Below, piece by piece: positions 1-7,194 of a stretch of DNA of 33,082 nucleotides (positions are counted from its first letter, which is position 1; each line of letters begins with the position of its first letter). The position numbers were made by a program, and so were the translations under genes. The notes beneath the pieces are model-generated. The model was not told the DNA's origin, ran no database searches, and was given only the letters and a program-made list of their open reading frames with translations. The stretch is from Lachnospiraceae bacterium. GTDB lineage: Bacteria > Bacillota > Clostridia > Lachnospirales > Lachnospiraceae. The stretch spans positions 1-33,082 of the forward strand of contig SFDP01000029.1 in assembly GCA_004558185.1 (NCBI GenBank), written 5' to 3'.

Positions 1-11
1 ATCACCTCCCT
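1..11 (-). promoter_or_regulatory. Ribosome binding site of a leftward gene starting outside the window
   Basis: Read on the minus strand, the first 11 bases are AGGGAGGTGAT, an almost perfect match to the anti-Shine-Dalgarno sequence. No reading frame starts inside the window, so a leftward gene probably begins just beyond position 1. Its product cannot be known from here. Confidence 0.6.
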
Positions 12-36
12 GAATATACATCAGAATATCGAGTGA

Positions 37-60
37 AGAGCGGCGTTATAGCTCCGCTCT
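37..60 (-). other. Stem-loop in the leader of the off-window leftward gene
   Basis: AGAGCGG (37-43) pairs with CCGCTCT (54-60) around a 10-base loop. It lies about 25 bases upstream of the ribosome binding site at 1-11, so it would be in the 5' leader of that leftward gene. Neither strand has a T-run after it, so it is not a clear intrinsic terminator. Its role is unknown. Confidence 0.4.
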
Positions 61-145
61 ATTTATCGTGTCAGCAAATCGACTGTGAATAGTAACTTTG
101 GAATAAGTCTGAGAACTCCAAGATGAAGCCCACGAAAAGGATACA

Positions 146-165
146 CCCCGGAATTTCTTTCGGGG
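146..165 (-). terminator. Weak terminator-like hairpin after the YmaF-family gene
   Basis: On the minus strand CCCCG and CGGGG (165-161 and 150-146) form a GC-rich stem 10 bases past the stop codon of the histidine-rich gene. Only a short, delayed T-run (CCTTTTC) follows, so termination would be weak or factor-assisted. Confidence 0.4.
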
Positions 166-175
166 CAATAGAAAA

Positions 176-526
176 TTATTTACATTCGAAGTCAATAGGA
201 CTGTCAATAAGAGCTGCAGCCTGAAATTCATGCCTGTGATTATCTTCTTCTTCAGTAAAGTCCTTGATAAAGTGCACGTGTTTTCCATTACCGACTTCGA
301 TAGCGCCGGATGTCTTTCCACGGAATTTGTGGAAATGCCCGTCAGTAAAGTCGGTATGGAACTTCACTTCATGGAAATGATCCTTTTTCCCGGGGAAGTA
401 CATTGCTTCTCCGGTCATGGTGCAGAATCTGTGATTATGGCAGTCATCACATTCATTAAAGATTCTGGTGCTGCCGGTTAATTCATGCACATGCTTCTGC
501 TCGTTGTAGTTATACTGAGTGTACAT
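176..526 (-). CDS. YmaF family histidine-rich protein
   Basis: 116 residues, with no signal peptide or membrane segment. The sequence is built of repeated His-x-His-aromatic units: HVHEL near the N-terminus, ECDDCHNHRFC around residues 25-35, DHFHEV, GHFHKF, KHVHFI and NHRHEF. This spacing is typical of the YmaF family, whose biochemical role is not established. The His pairs plus three Cys suggest metal binding, which is inference. An AAGGAG ribosome binding site (541-536) lies 9 bases before the ATG, which fixes the start. It is transcribed alone and leftward, divergent from the GntR/ABC operon. Family assignment is fairly secure; function is open. Confidence 0.8.
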   Translation of the reverse strand: MYTQYNYNEQKHVHELTGSTRIFNECDDCHNHRFCTMTGEAMYFPGKKDHFHEVKFHTDFTDGHFHKFRGKTSGAIEVGNGKHVHFIKDFTEEEDNHRHEFQAAALIDSPIDFECK

Positions 527-622
527 AACAAAAAACTCCTTTTTCTTTTAAAATATGACAAAGAAAATGGAAGGGTGACAGTGAAAATCAGAACCAGGAT
601 AATGAACTCAGATATATTTTAG

Positions 623-650
623 TTGACAAATTGTATATACCGTATATACT
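623..650 (+). promoter_or_regulatory. Sigma-A type promoter of the GntR/ABC operon
   Basis: TTGACA (623-628) and TATACT (645-650) are separated by 16 bases. This is the strongest promoter match in the 257-base gap between the divergent YmaF-family and GntR genes, and it faces the GntR gene. The operator at 633-649 lies across its spacer and -10 box. The rest of the gap shows nothing further that I recognise. Confidence 0.65.
633..649 (+). promoter_or_regulatory. Probable GntR operator
   Basis: GTATATAC, one C, then GTATATAC: two self-complementary half-sites forming one 17-base palindrome. It fills the promoter spacer and covers the -10 box, the position expected for autorepression. YtrA-type GntR regulators commonly control their own operon with an ABC exporter. 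Binding by the adjacent regulator is inference. Confidence 0.65.
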
Positions 651-783
651 GTTAATATACAGAAGTAAGTGAAATATAGATCAGGTACAGGTACAAGTGC
701 AACCAGCAGGTGATTTTATCTGTATTTGCGGTTGTAAAGATGAGGGGACTGTATAGATACAGACAGAAATGGAGGCAAGCATA

Positions 784-1167
784 GTGAATCTGTTTATTGA
801 CAATAAAAGCGGAGTGCCTATATATGAGCAGATATACAGCCGGATTAAGGAACAGATTATTAACGGAAGCCTTAAGGAAAATGAGGCTTTACCATCTATT
901 CGGAATCTGGCAAAGGATCTCCGTATCAGTGTAATTACCACTAAACGAGCCTATGATGAGCTGGAAAAGGATGGATTTCTCTATACTGTACCGGGCAAGG
1001 GGAGCTTTGTAGCAGCCAGGAATACACAGCTTATCAGAGAGGAGATTTTCAAGCAGATTGAAGCACATATCGAAGCCGTTCAGAAGCTGGCATTCTCCTG
1101 CAATTTAACACGTCAGGAGGTGTGGGAGATATTTAGTCTGCTGTGGGAGAAAAGTGATGAGGAATAG
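784..1167 (+). CDS. GntR family transcriptional regulator, YtrA type
   Basis: 127 residues from the chosen GTG start. An N-terminal winged helix (about residues 5-72) carries the GntR signature, PIYEQIYSRIKEQI, then LPSIRNLAKDLRISVITTKR and the wing GKGSFVA. The short C-terminal tail (about 50 residues) is helical, as in the YtrA subfamily, rather than a ligand-binding FadR or HutC domain. An in-frame ATG at 769 exists, but GGAGG (771-775) lies 8 bases before GTG 784 and overlaps that ATG, so GTG is preferred. It is the first gene of a three-gene operon with an ABC ATPase and permease. The palindrome at 633-649 is its likely target, giving self-repression relieved by a signal that could be a cell-envelope-active compound, as for other YtrA-type systems. 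Confidence 0.9.
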   Translation: MNLFIDNKSGVPIYEQIYSRIKEQIINGSLKENEALPSIRNLAKDLRISVITTKRAYDELEKDGFLYTVPGKGSFVAARNTQLIREEIFKQIEAHIEAVQKLAFSCNLTRQEVWEIFSLLWEKSDEE

Positions 1168-1214
1168 GATACCGGCGATGAAGGTAGGCAGAAGGAAACA
1201 TGGAGGAGAGGAAT

Positions 1215-2069
1215 ATGGAAAAACAAAATGCAATCGAAGTAAATCATCTTACTAAAGGGTATCCTGGATTCTCCTTGGATATTCCCCAATTCGTTTTACC
1301 TCAGGGAAGTATTGTAGGCCTTGTAGGGGAAAATGGGGCAGGAAAAAGCACATTAATTAAGCTGATTATGGGGATGATTCACCCGGAAAATGGAAGTGTC
1401 ATCCTACTGGGGAGAGATAATCGAAAAGACATTCATCTTTTGAAAGAGGATATCGGCGTAGTTTTGGATCAAATGGGAATACCGGAATGCCTTAATTCTG
1501 TCCAACTGGGGAAAATTTTGGCTACTACCTTCCTGCATTGGGATGAAAGCTGCTATGAACAATTAATTAAAAGCTGGAAGCTTCCCACAGATAAGGAATT
1601 CAAGGATTTTTCCAAAGGGATGAAGATGCAGCTGCAGCTTGCAGTAGCACTTTCCCATAATGCACGGCTGTTGATTCTGGATGAAGCAACCAATGGTCTG
1701 GATCCGGTGATCAGGGATGAGATTTTGGATATTTTGGAAGAATTCACCAGACGGGAGGAGCATTCCGTACTTTTATCCTCTCACATCGTCAGTGATTTGG
1801 AAAAGATATCTGATTATATTGCTTTTCTGCATCAGGGAAGGCTGCTTTTATTCGATGAGAAGGACCGACTGCTGGATAATTACGGTTTGCTTCAATGTAA
1901 CGGACAGGAACTGGAAGCCTTACCGAAAGAAAGTGTGTGGATAAAACGGACTACTGCTTATGGGATAGAAGCAGTAGTAGATCGAAGGGGGCTTTCCGGA
2001 GTAGAAAATATTAGTCCTGTAAGTCTGGAGGAGCTGTTCATTGCCATGGTAAAGGAAGGAGAGCAGTAA
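1215..2069 (+). CDS. ABC transporter ATP-binding protein, YtrB-like
   Basis: 284 residues. The Walker A motif is GENGAGKST, the Walker B motif is LLILDEATNGLD, and the switch histidine is in LLSSHIVSD. The signature loop reads FSKGMKMQLQ rather than LSGGQ, a form common in this exporter class with GntR regulators. The C-terminal 70 residues are a variable accessory region. GGAGG (1202-1206) lies 8 bases before ATG 1215; the upstream in-frame ATG at 1200 overlaps that site and is rejected. The stop codon overlaps the next start (TAATG), so ATPase and permease are translationally coupled. It would energise the permease in an ABC-2 type exporter. The substrate is unknown; antibiotic or envelope-stress detoxification is the usual guess for this gene set. 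Confidence 0.88.
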   Translation: MEKQNAIEVNHLTKGYPGFSLDIPQFVLPQGSIVGLVGENGAGKSTLIKLIMGMIHPENGSVILLGRDNRKDIHLLKEDIGVVLDQMGIPECLNSVQLGKILATTFLHWDESCYEQLIKSWKLPTDKEFKDFSKGMKMQLQLAVALSHNARLLILDEATNGLDPVIRDEILDILEEFTRREEHSVLLSSHIVSDLEKISDYIAFLHQGRLLLFDEKDRLLDNYGLLQCNGQELEALPKESVWIKRTTAYGIEAVVDRRGLSGVENISPVSLEELFIAMVKEGEQ

Positions 2070-2719
2070 TGAGAGGATTATTTTTAAAGGATTTTTATCA
2101 ATATAAGCAGTATTGCAGGCTGTTTTTTCTGATGGTAATTCCACTTTTTCTTGTACTTAGTTTTTCTGCAAATGGAGGGAACACTTTTCTGCTCTTTTAC
2201 CCTGCCATGTTGGCAGGAATGATGCCCATGACCATTATGGCCTATGAGGAGAAGGACAGGTGGGATGTTTACAGCAGACTGTTACCTTACCGGATATCCT
2301 GGCTGGTGTCAGTAAAGTACCTGACGGTATTACTGCTGAACTTTATTCTGCTCATGGTCATATTGGGGCTAATGGTGCTTAAGCTGGCGGTAAGGACTTC
2401 TCTGGACAATGGGATGGGATATTCCCTGCCGGGGATTGCCGTCATTCTGCTTTCAACAGGCCTTCTGGGGCCGGCCTTACTCTATCCCTTCTGCTTCAGA
2501 AATGGGGTAGAAAAGGCCAGAATGATGAGGATGATCTATATCATCATTTATTGCGCTATCGGCGGTATCAGTAGCGGACTGATTGAATACACTGAGCTTA
2601 GTCCTTTAAAGTTGTTGAATCAACCGATAGGAGCTGCTTTGATCGGAGGAGCCAGTATGACGATTTTTTTCCTTTCCTGGGCGCTTTCCATAAAATGGTA
2701 CAGGGAGAGGGAATTTTAG
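2069..2719 (+). CDS. ABC-2 type transporter permease
   Basis: 216 residues with about six hydrophobic segments: around 15-35, 38-55, 80-110, 130-150, 160-178 and 192-210. Charged ends precede the first and follow the last. The N-terminal pattern MRGLFLKDFYQYK is typical of the ABC-2 permeases that follow YtrB-like ATPases. The start ATG overlaps the ATPase stop codon. It would form the membrane part of the exporter, probably as a dimer. The gene ends in TAG at 2717-2719, overlapping by four bases the stop codon of the convergent histidine kinase, with no terminator between them. Confidence 0.85.
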   Translation: MRGLFLKDFYQYKQYCRLFFLMVIPLFLVLSFSANGGNTFLLFYPAMLAGMMPMTIMAYEEKDRWDVYSRLLPYRISWLVSVKYLTVLLLNFILLMVILGLMVLKLAVRTSLDNGMGYSLPGIAVILLSTGLLGPALLYPFCFRNGVEKARMMRMIYIIIYCAIGGISSGLIEYTELSPLKLLNQPIGAALIGGASMTIFFLSWALSIKWYREREF

Positions 2720-4107
2720 TGCACTGTGTCAGGAGTGCAGCCTGATTCAAAAGGAAAGAAGAAGAAAAAGGCCGTACCTTCGCCCGGTTTACTTTCTACA
2801 CTGATCTGTCCCCCATGAGCCTGAATGATCCATTTGACCATGGGAAGTCCGAGACCTGCTCCCTGGCCGGAGGCTGCACTTCGGGAGCTGTCTACCTGAT
2901 AGAATCGTTCCCAGATATGCTCCAGGTGCTCAGGAGAAATCCCAATACCGTCATCCTCAAGGCTGCCTTGAATACCATCCTGCCGGCGCTCCAAAGTAAG
3001 TCGGATATGGCCATTGGGCTTTCCATAAGTAATGGCATTGTTGATCAGATTGATGAAGAAGCGCATCAGCATGGTTTCATCGGCTGTAAGGTATAGGTCA
3101 GGAGGAATATTCCTCACTATGGTAATTCCCTTTGAAAGAGCCAGTTCCTGCTGCTCATCACAAATCACCTCTGCCAACAGGGTGAGGTTGATTCTTTCAG
3201 GCAGCAGCAGCAGATGACCACTGTCGGCCCTGGAAAGAGTTAAAAGCTGGGAAATCAGTTGAGACATCTTTTTGCTTTGGCTGCGTATGGTGTTCAGGCA
3301 GCGTACCTGCTCCTCGTGAGAGGAGCTTTCCGACAGAGCATATTCACACTGGGAAAGGATTACGGCAGTGGGAGTACGCAGTTCGTGGGACACATCCGAG
3401 GTAAATTGTTTTTCCCGCTCAAATGCAGCCTGAAGCCTGTCCATCATGTAATCAAAGGTATGAGCCAGCTTATGCACCTCATCCTTTCCCGCCTCTAAAT
3501 GGATCCGGCGAGATAAATCATTCCCCTGGCTGATGGCAGAGGCAGTAGCGGTCACCTTGTCTAAAGGAGCAAGTGCCCGCCGGATAATCAAATAGCCGCC
3601 AATCAGGGTGCCCAGGAGGAAAAAAGGGAAAATAATCATGGACATACGAAGCATAGTGACTATCATGCGCTCAGTGGCAGTCTGGGAGGTGATTCCTCTG
3701 ACCCAGAGAGGCCCAAAGCCCTCCACCTCCATGCAGTAGTCATAGACATACCAATGGGTATAAAAATCATATTCCTGCTGCAGCTCATCCATAATCAAAG
3801 AGGCTGTACCATTATAGTAGGAGGGAAGACGACCGTATAGAAAGGAGCCGGTAGAATCATAGACAGACAGATAGATGCCCTCACCGATTCCCAGGGAGTT
3901 GAAATCATCCTGGAATTTGAGGGCACCATTGCTGTATTTGATCTCTCTAAAGCTGCGATTTACCGTGGTTTTTAAACGATTCTCGGTACTGGACAATACT
4001 CTGGTATTGCTTACCTTTAACAAAAAGTTCAGGGTAAGAACGATGAACAAGGTCATGAAAATTGTGTACCAAAGTGTAATTTTAAACTTGATTGACAGTT
4101 TTTTCAT
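2716..4107 (-). CDS. HAMP domain sensor histidine kinase
   Basis: 463 residues. Transmembrane helix 1 spans about residues 9-31, followed by an extracellular region of about 120 residues and transmembrane helix 2 (about 153-177). HAMP follows at about 178-230. The dimerisation and phosphoacceptor helix has SDVSHELRTP with His241. The ATPase domain shows an N box (FINLINNAITYG), a G1 box (EDDGIGIS), an F box (IWERFYQVD) and a G2 box (GAGLGLPMVKWI). All key motifs are intact, so it should be active. It should phosphorylate the OmpR-type regulator encoded upstream. The 75-base gap to that gene holds a perfect hairpin (4121-4145), and GGGG lies 5 bases before the ATG. The extracellular signal is unknown. 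Confidence 0.93.
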   Translation of the reverse strand: MKKLSIKFKITLWYTIFMTLFIVLTLNFLLKVSNTRVLSSTENRLKTTVNRSFREIKYSNGALKFQDDFNSLGIGEGIYLSVYDSTGSFLYGRLPSYYNGTASLIMDELQQEYDFYTHWYVYDYCMEVEGFGPLWVRGITSQTATERMIVTMLRMSMIIFPFFLLGTLIGGYLIIRRALAPLDKVTATASAISQGNDLSRRIHLEAGKDEVHKLAHTFDYMMDRLQAAFEREKQFTSDVSHELRTPTAVILSQCEYALSESSSHEEQVRCLNTIRSQSKKMSQLISQLLTLSRADSGHLLLLPERINLTLLAEVICDEQQELALSKGITIVRNIPPDLYLTADETMLMRFFINLINNAITYGKPNGHIRLTLERRQDGIQGSLEDDGIGISPEHLEHIWERFYQVDSSRSAASGQGAGLGLPMVKWIIQAHGGQISVESKPGEGTAFFFFFPFESGCTPDTVH

Positions 4108-4120
4108 ACAAACCCCATAA

Positions 4121-4145
4121 ATAGAACAAGCAAGGCTTGTTCTAT
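4121..4145 (-). other. Perfect intercistronic hairpin between response regulator and kinase
   Basis: An 11-base arm (ATAGAACAAGC on the plus strand) is repeated exactly inverted around a 3-base loop. On the minus strand it lies after the regulator stop codon and ends about 8 bases before the kinase's GGGG ribosome binding site. No convincing T-run follows, so an RNA-processing, stability or translational role is as likely as partial termination. Confidence 0.6.
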
Positions 4146-4182
4146 TGCCTGAATCAGAGAGTGAAAAGATTAATTGCTCACT

Positions 4183-4851
4183 CTATTCTTTCAACACATA
4201 GCCGACTCCCCTAACGGTGTGGATCAACTTGGGACTAAAGGGCTCATCTATTTTTTTTCTGAGATAGCGAATATACACATCCACCAGATTGGAGCCGCCC
4301 TGATAGTCGTAATTCCAAATATGCTCTTCAATCTTTTCCCGGCTCAATACGATTCCCTGATTGAGAATCATGTATTCCAATATAGAGAATTCCTTTGCCG
4401 ACAGCAAAATAGGCGTATCATCCCGAAAAACACTATGGCTGGTCAAATCTACCTTCAAATTGGCAAGCTGATAGAGATTCTGAGCACTTCCGCTTTTCTT
4501 TCGCAGCAGTACACGAATGCGGGCCAGCAGCTCATCAAAAGCAAAGGGCTTTACCAGATAGTCGTCAGCTCCCGCATCAAGGCCCTCTACCCGCTGTGAG
4601 ACAGAGTCTCTGGCGGTAAGAAACAATACCGGAAGAGTGCTGCCCCGGGAGCGGATAGCCTTCAGTACCTCTATGCCGCTCATTCCCGGCATCATAATAT
4701 CCAGGATAGCCGCATCATATTCAGTATTCTCCAGATAGTACAATGCTTCCCTGCCATCCAGACAGGAATCGACACTGTATCCGTTTTTTTCCAGAGTTTT
4801 TACGATTACTTCATTCAGATCCTTTTCGTCTTCTGCCAGTAAAATACGCAT
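4183..4851 (-). CDS. OmpR/PhoB family response regulator
   Basis: 222 residues. The receiver domain (1-115) has acidic residues at AEDE, the phosphoacceptor Asp51 in LDIMMPG, Thr in FLTARD and Lys in VKPFAF. The C-terminal winged helix (about 125-222) ends in the usual TVRGVGYVLKE. AGGAGG lies 6 bases before the ATG. It is the middle gene of a DUF5050-like / regulator / kinase operon, 14 bases after the upstream gene. Target genes are not evident; the neighbouring divergent promoter region at 5921-5968 is one candidate site. Confidence 0.95.
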   Translation of the reverse strand: MRILLAEDEKDLNEVIVKTLEKNGYSVDSCLDGREALYYLENTEYDAAILDIMMPGMSGIEVLKAIRSRGSTLPVLFLTARDSVSQRVEGLDAGADDYLVKPFAFDELLARIRVLLRKKSGSAQNLYQLANLKVDLTSHSVFRDDTPILLSAKEFSILEYMILNQGIVLSREKIEEHIWNYDYQGGSNLVDVYIRYLRKKIDEPFSPKLIHTVRGVGYVLKE

Positions 4852-4865
4852 AGCATCCTCCTGCT

Positions 4866-5867
4866 TCAGGGAATAAACTGCTCCACATAAACGGGACCGA
4901 AGGTGGACTGATGATAAAGTGGAGCAGGCTGATCAAAGGCATTAAAATAAACATAGCCAGAGGTAATGTTGATGTTCTGGTATATACCGGAAGCAACCGT
5001 TTCGGGCTGGGAGCCATCGGTTCGCATCCGCATCAGTGCCGGCTCTGTTGGAGAACTCTTCTGATAATAAATTATGTCACCATATACATTATAGGTATCG
5101 ATACGATCAGTGGTCAGCACCTCCTCTTCATTGGTATAAGGATTATATCGGTGCAGCTCATAATCGGTTTCCATATCCATAAAGTAGATATAGTCGTTAT
5201 GGTAGATTGGATTCCATACCCGGTGCGGCCATAACAGACTGCTGCTTCCGGTAGTAGTATCATAGGTATAAAGATAGTGGGAATCATCCGGGTTGGTATA
5301 ATAGATGATACCGTTAACTACAGAAGCAGGAGAGATCATGCTGGTAAAAATCGTTTCCTCAGAGGACTTATCGGTGGACATTCTGTCCAGATAGGTTCCC
5401 GTCTTATTGGTATAATGCTGATAATACAGATCATTATTGATCAATGTAATAATTCCCGTTGGGTCACGCTTTAAACAGGCAACAGAGGATCCATCCGTTT
5501 TGCTCCGATACAGGCCTACTGTATGCATTACATAGCCCAGCCCAGAACCGCTTCCGGCACTTTTCTGATAATAGTAAAGAAAATTCCCGGCAGCATTAAT
5601 TGACTGGGCGCCTACGGTGGATATTTTCTTTATTTCGGTTTCGTCAGAGTTCATGGAATAAATGGTGTCCTGGTCATAAGGGTTTGAAAAGTAAACCTTG
5701 CCGTCACTTTCACAGAAGAGACCGTTATTGATCAGGTTCCCGGCCGTATTACCTATGGTTCCGCTAGGATTGGAGGGTATACGTTTTGACCAGAAAGAAA
5801 AAAACAGTATTCCTCCAAAAAACAGTATTATCACCATAAGAATAATGAACACTTTTATCTTTTGCAT
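4866..5867 (-). CDS. DUF5050-like membrane-anchored beta-propeller protein
   Basis: 333 residues from the chosen ATG. One N-terminal hydrophobic helix (about residues 6-27) has no lipobox and is followed by a Ser/Gly/Asn-rich linker. The remainder is repeats of about 40-45 residues with an aromatic pattern (GxVYFSNPYD, NNDLYYQHY, NGIIYYTNPDD, NDYIYFMDME, YGDIIYYQKS, SGYVYFNAFD). These resemble the TolB-like propeller blades of DUF5050 proteins. It should be anchored outside the cell with the propeller exposed. A TTG at 5873 is possible, but GGGGG (5881-5877) lies 9 bases before ATG 5867 and only 3 before the TTG. As first gene of a two-component operon it may help sense the signal, which is inference. 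Confidence 0.72.
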   Translation of the reverse strand: MQKIKVFIILMVIILFFGGILFFSFWSKRIPSNPSGTIGNTAGNLINNGLFCESDGKVYFSNPYDQDTIYSMNSDETEIKKISTVGAQSINAAGNFLYYYQKSAGSGSGLGYVMHTVGLYRSKTDGSSVACLKRDPTGIITLINNDLYYQHYTNKTGTYLDRMSTDKSSEETIFTSMISPASVVNGIIYYTNPDDSHYLYTYDTTTGSSSLLWPHRVWNPIYHNDYIYFMDMETDYELHRYNPYTNEEEVLTTDRIDTYNVYGDIIYYQKSSPTEPALMRMRTDGSQPETVASGIYQNINITSGYVYFNAFDQPAPLYHQSTFGPVYVEQFIP

Positions 5868-5920
5868 AAACAATTACCCCCATTCTGGCACAGATTTTGC
5901 CCTTCTTATACTTTATCTAT

Positions 5921-5949
5921 AGTATAGTGGCAGATGGACTTGCTATCAA
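5921..5949 (-). promoter_or_regulatory. Promoter of the DUF5050-like/regulator/kinase operon
   Basis: On the minus strand TTGATA (5949-5944) and TATACT (5926-5921) are separated by 17 bases, about 40 bases upstream of the GGGGG ribosome binding site. Its -35 box overlaps that of the divergent pheA promoter. Confidence 0.55.
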
Positions 5950-5968
5950 GCAAAAATTAGAGTAAACT
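5940..5968 (+). promoter_or_regulatory. Candidate promoter of pheA
   Basis: TTGCTA (5940-5945) and TAAACT (5963-5968) are separated by 17 bases, and the pheA start is 33 bases downstream. I see no T-box, leader peptide or attenuator, so any amino-acid control would have to act through a protein or the enzyme's ACT domain. Confidence 0.45.
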
Positions 5969-6000
5969 TTAAAATAAAGACAGCAAAACGGAGGTAGGGA

Positions 6001-7137
6001 ATGAAGGAACTTTCAGAGTTGCGAGGAGAGCTGGATTCCATTGACAGACGGTTGGTGGAGCTGTACCAGCAGCGCTTGGAGGTCTGCAAATCGGTTGCAG
6101 AGTATAAAATTGCCACAGGAAAGATGGTTTTGGACAGGGACAGGGAGGCAGAAAAGATTCACAGCCTGACTGCACTGGCAGCAGATGAATTTAATGAAAA
6201 GGCGATTCAGGAATTGTTCGAGCAGATTATGTCTGTGAGCCGGAAATTGCAGTATCGGATGCTGGCAGATACAGATAAGGGAAGAAGCCTTAGACTGCCC
6301 TTTGATGCAGTCGAGACCCTGGGAGGACAGGGAATGCGGGTAGTTTTTCAGGGAGCGCCAGGCTCCTATTCCCAGGAGGCATTGGAAGCCTTTTTTGGTA
6401 GAGAAACCGATTCCTTTGCGGTGGATACCTTTCGACAGGCCATGTGTGCACTGGAGGAGGGAAGTGCCGATTACGGAATACTGCCCATTGAGAATTCTAC
6501 GGCAGGAATCGTCAGCGAGATTTATGATTTACTGGTGGAATTTGAGCATTATATTGTGGGAGAGCAGGTGCTTCAGATCGAGCATTGCTTATTGGGACTG
6601 CCGGGTGCCGGCAAGGAGGATATCGAAACCGTATTTTCCCATCCTCAGTCTCTTATGCAGAGCGATCTTTTTTTGCGTAAGCAGCCTGGCTGGAAGCAGG
6701 TGAGTCTGTTGAACAATGCCTTTGCGGCCAGAAAGGTGAAGGAAGACGGATTAAAGAGCCAGGCCGCCATTGCCAGCCGAAGAGCAGGGGAAATCTACGG
6801 GCTTGAGATACTTGAGCAGGGAGTGAACCAGACAGAGAATAACTGTACCCGTTTCATCGTGGTGACCAACAGGAAGATTTTTCTGGATAACGCTTCCAAA
6901 ATAAGCCTTTGCTTTGAAATTCCCCATGAAAGTGGTTCTCTGTACCATATTTTATCCCATTTCATCTACAACAATCTGAATCTGACCAAGATTGAGTCCA
7001 GACCCATAAGAGAGCGCAGCTTCGAATATCGTTTTTTCATCGATTTCGATGGGAATCTGAAGGACAGCGGAGTGAAAAATGCGCTCAGAGGCTTACGGGA
7101 GGAGACCACCAATATGAAGATATTGGGAAATTATTAA
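6001..7137 (+). CDS. pheA: Bifunctional chorismate mutase / prephenate dehydratase (P-protein)
   Basis: 378 residues in three parts. The AroQ chorismate mutase (about 1-90) has LRGELDSIDRRLVELYQQR and VAEYKIATGK. The prephenate dehydratase (about 103-288) starts VVFQGAPGSYSQEA, continues with ILPIENSTAGIV and has the catalytic-region motif NCTRF at 281-285. The ACT regulatory domain (about 297-378) contains the phenylalanine-binding ESRP motif. It converts chorismate via prephenate to phenylpyruvate in phenylalanine synthesis, in the cytoplasm, and is probably feedback-inhibited by phenylalanine. GGAGG lies 6 bases before the ATG. Length and order match the family. It is transcribed away from the two-component operon; the next gene begins 57 bases downstream. 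Confidence 0.95.
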   Translation: MKELSELRGELDSIDRRLVELYQQRLEVCKSVAEYKIATGKMVLDRDREAEKIHSLTALAADEFNEKAIQELFEQIMSVSRKLQYRMLADTDKGRSLRLPFDAVETLGGQGMRVVFQGAPGSYSQEALEAFFGRETDSFAVDTFRQAMCALEEGSADYGILPIENSTAGIVSEIYDLLVEFEHYIVGEQVLQIEHCLLGLPGAGKEDIETVFSHPQSLMQSDLFLRKQPGWKQVSLLNNAFAARKVKEDGLKSQAAIASRRAGEIYGLEILEQGVNQTENNCTRFIVVTNRKIFLDNASKISLCFEIPHESGSLYHILSHFIYNNLNLTKIESRPIRERSFEYRFFIDFDGNLKDSGVKNALRGLREETTNMKILGNY

Positions 7138-7194
7138 GCCACTTCAGATCATATAAAGATTTGTGTGCAGTGGAGTAAGGGATAAGAGGAATTT

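Noticed and set aside
7138..7194. Terminator after pheA from CCAC/GTGG pairing
   Set aside because: The pairing is short with a long loop and no T-run follows, so it is not supported.
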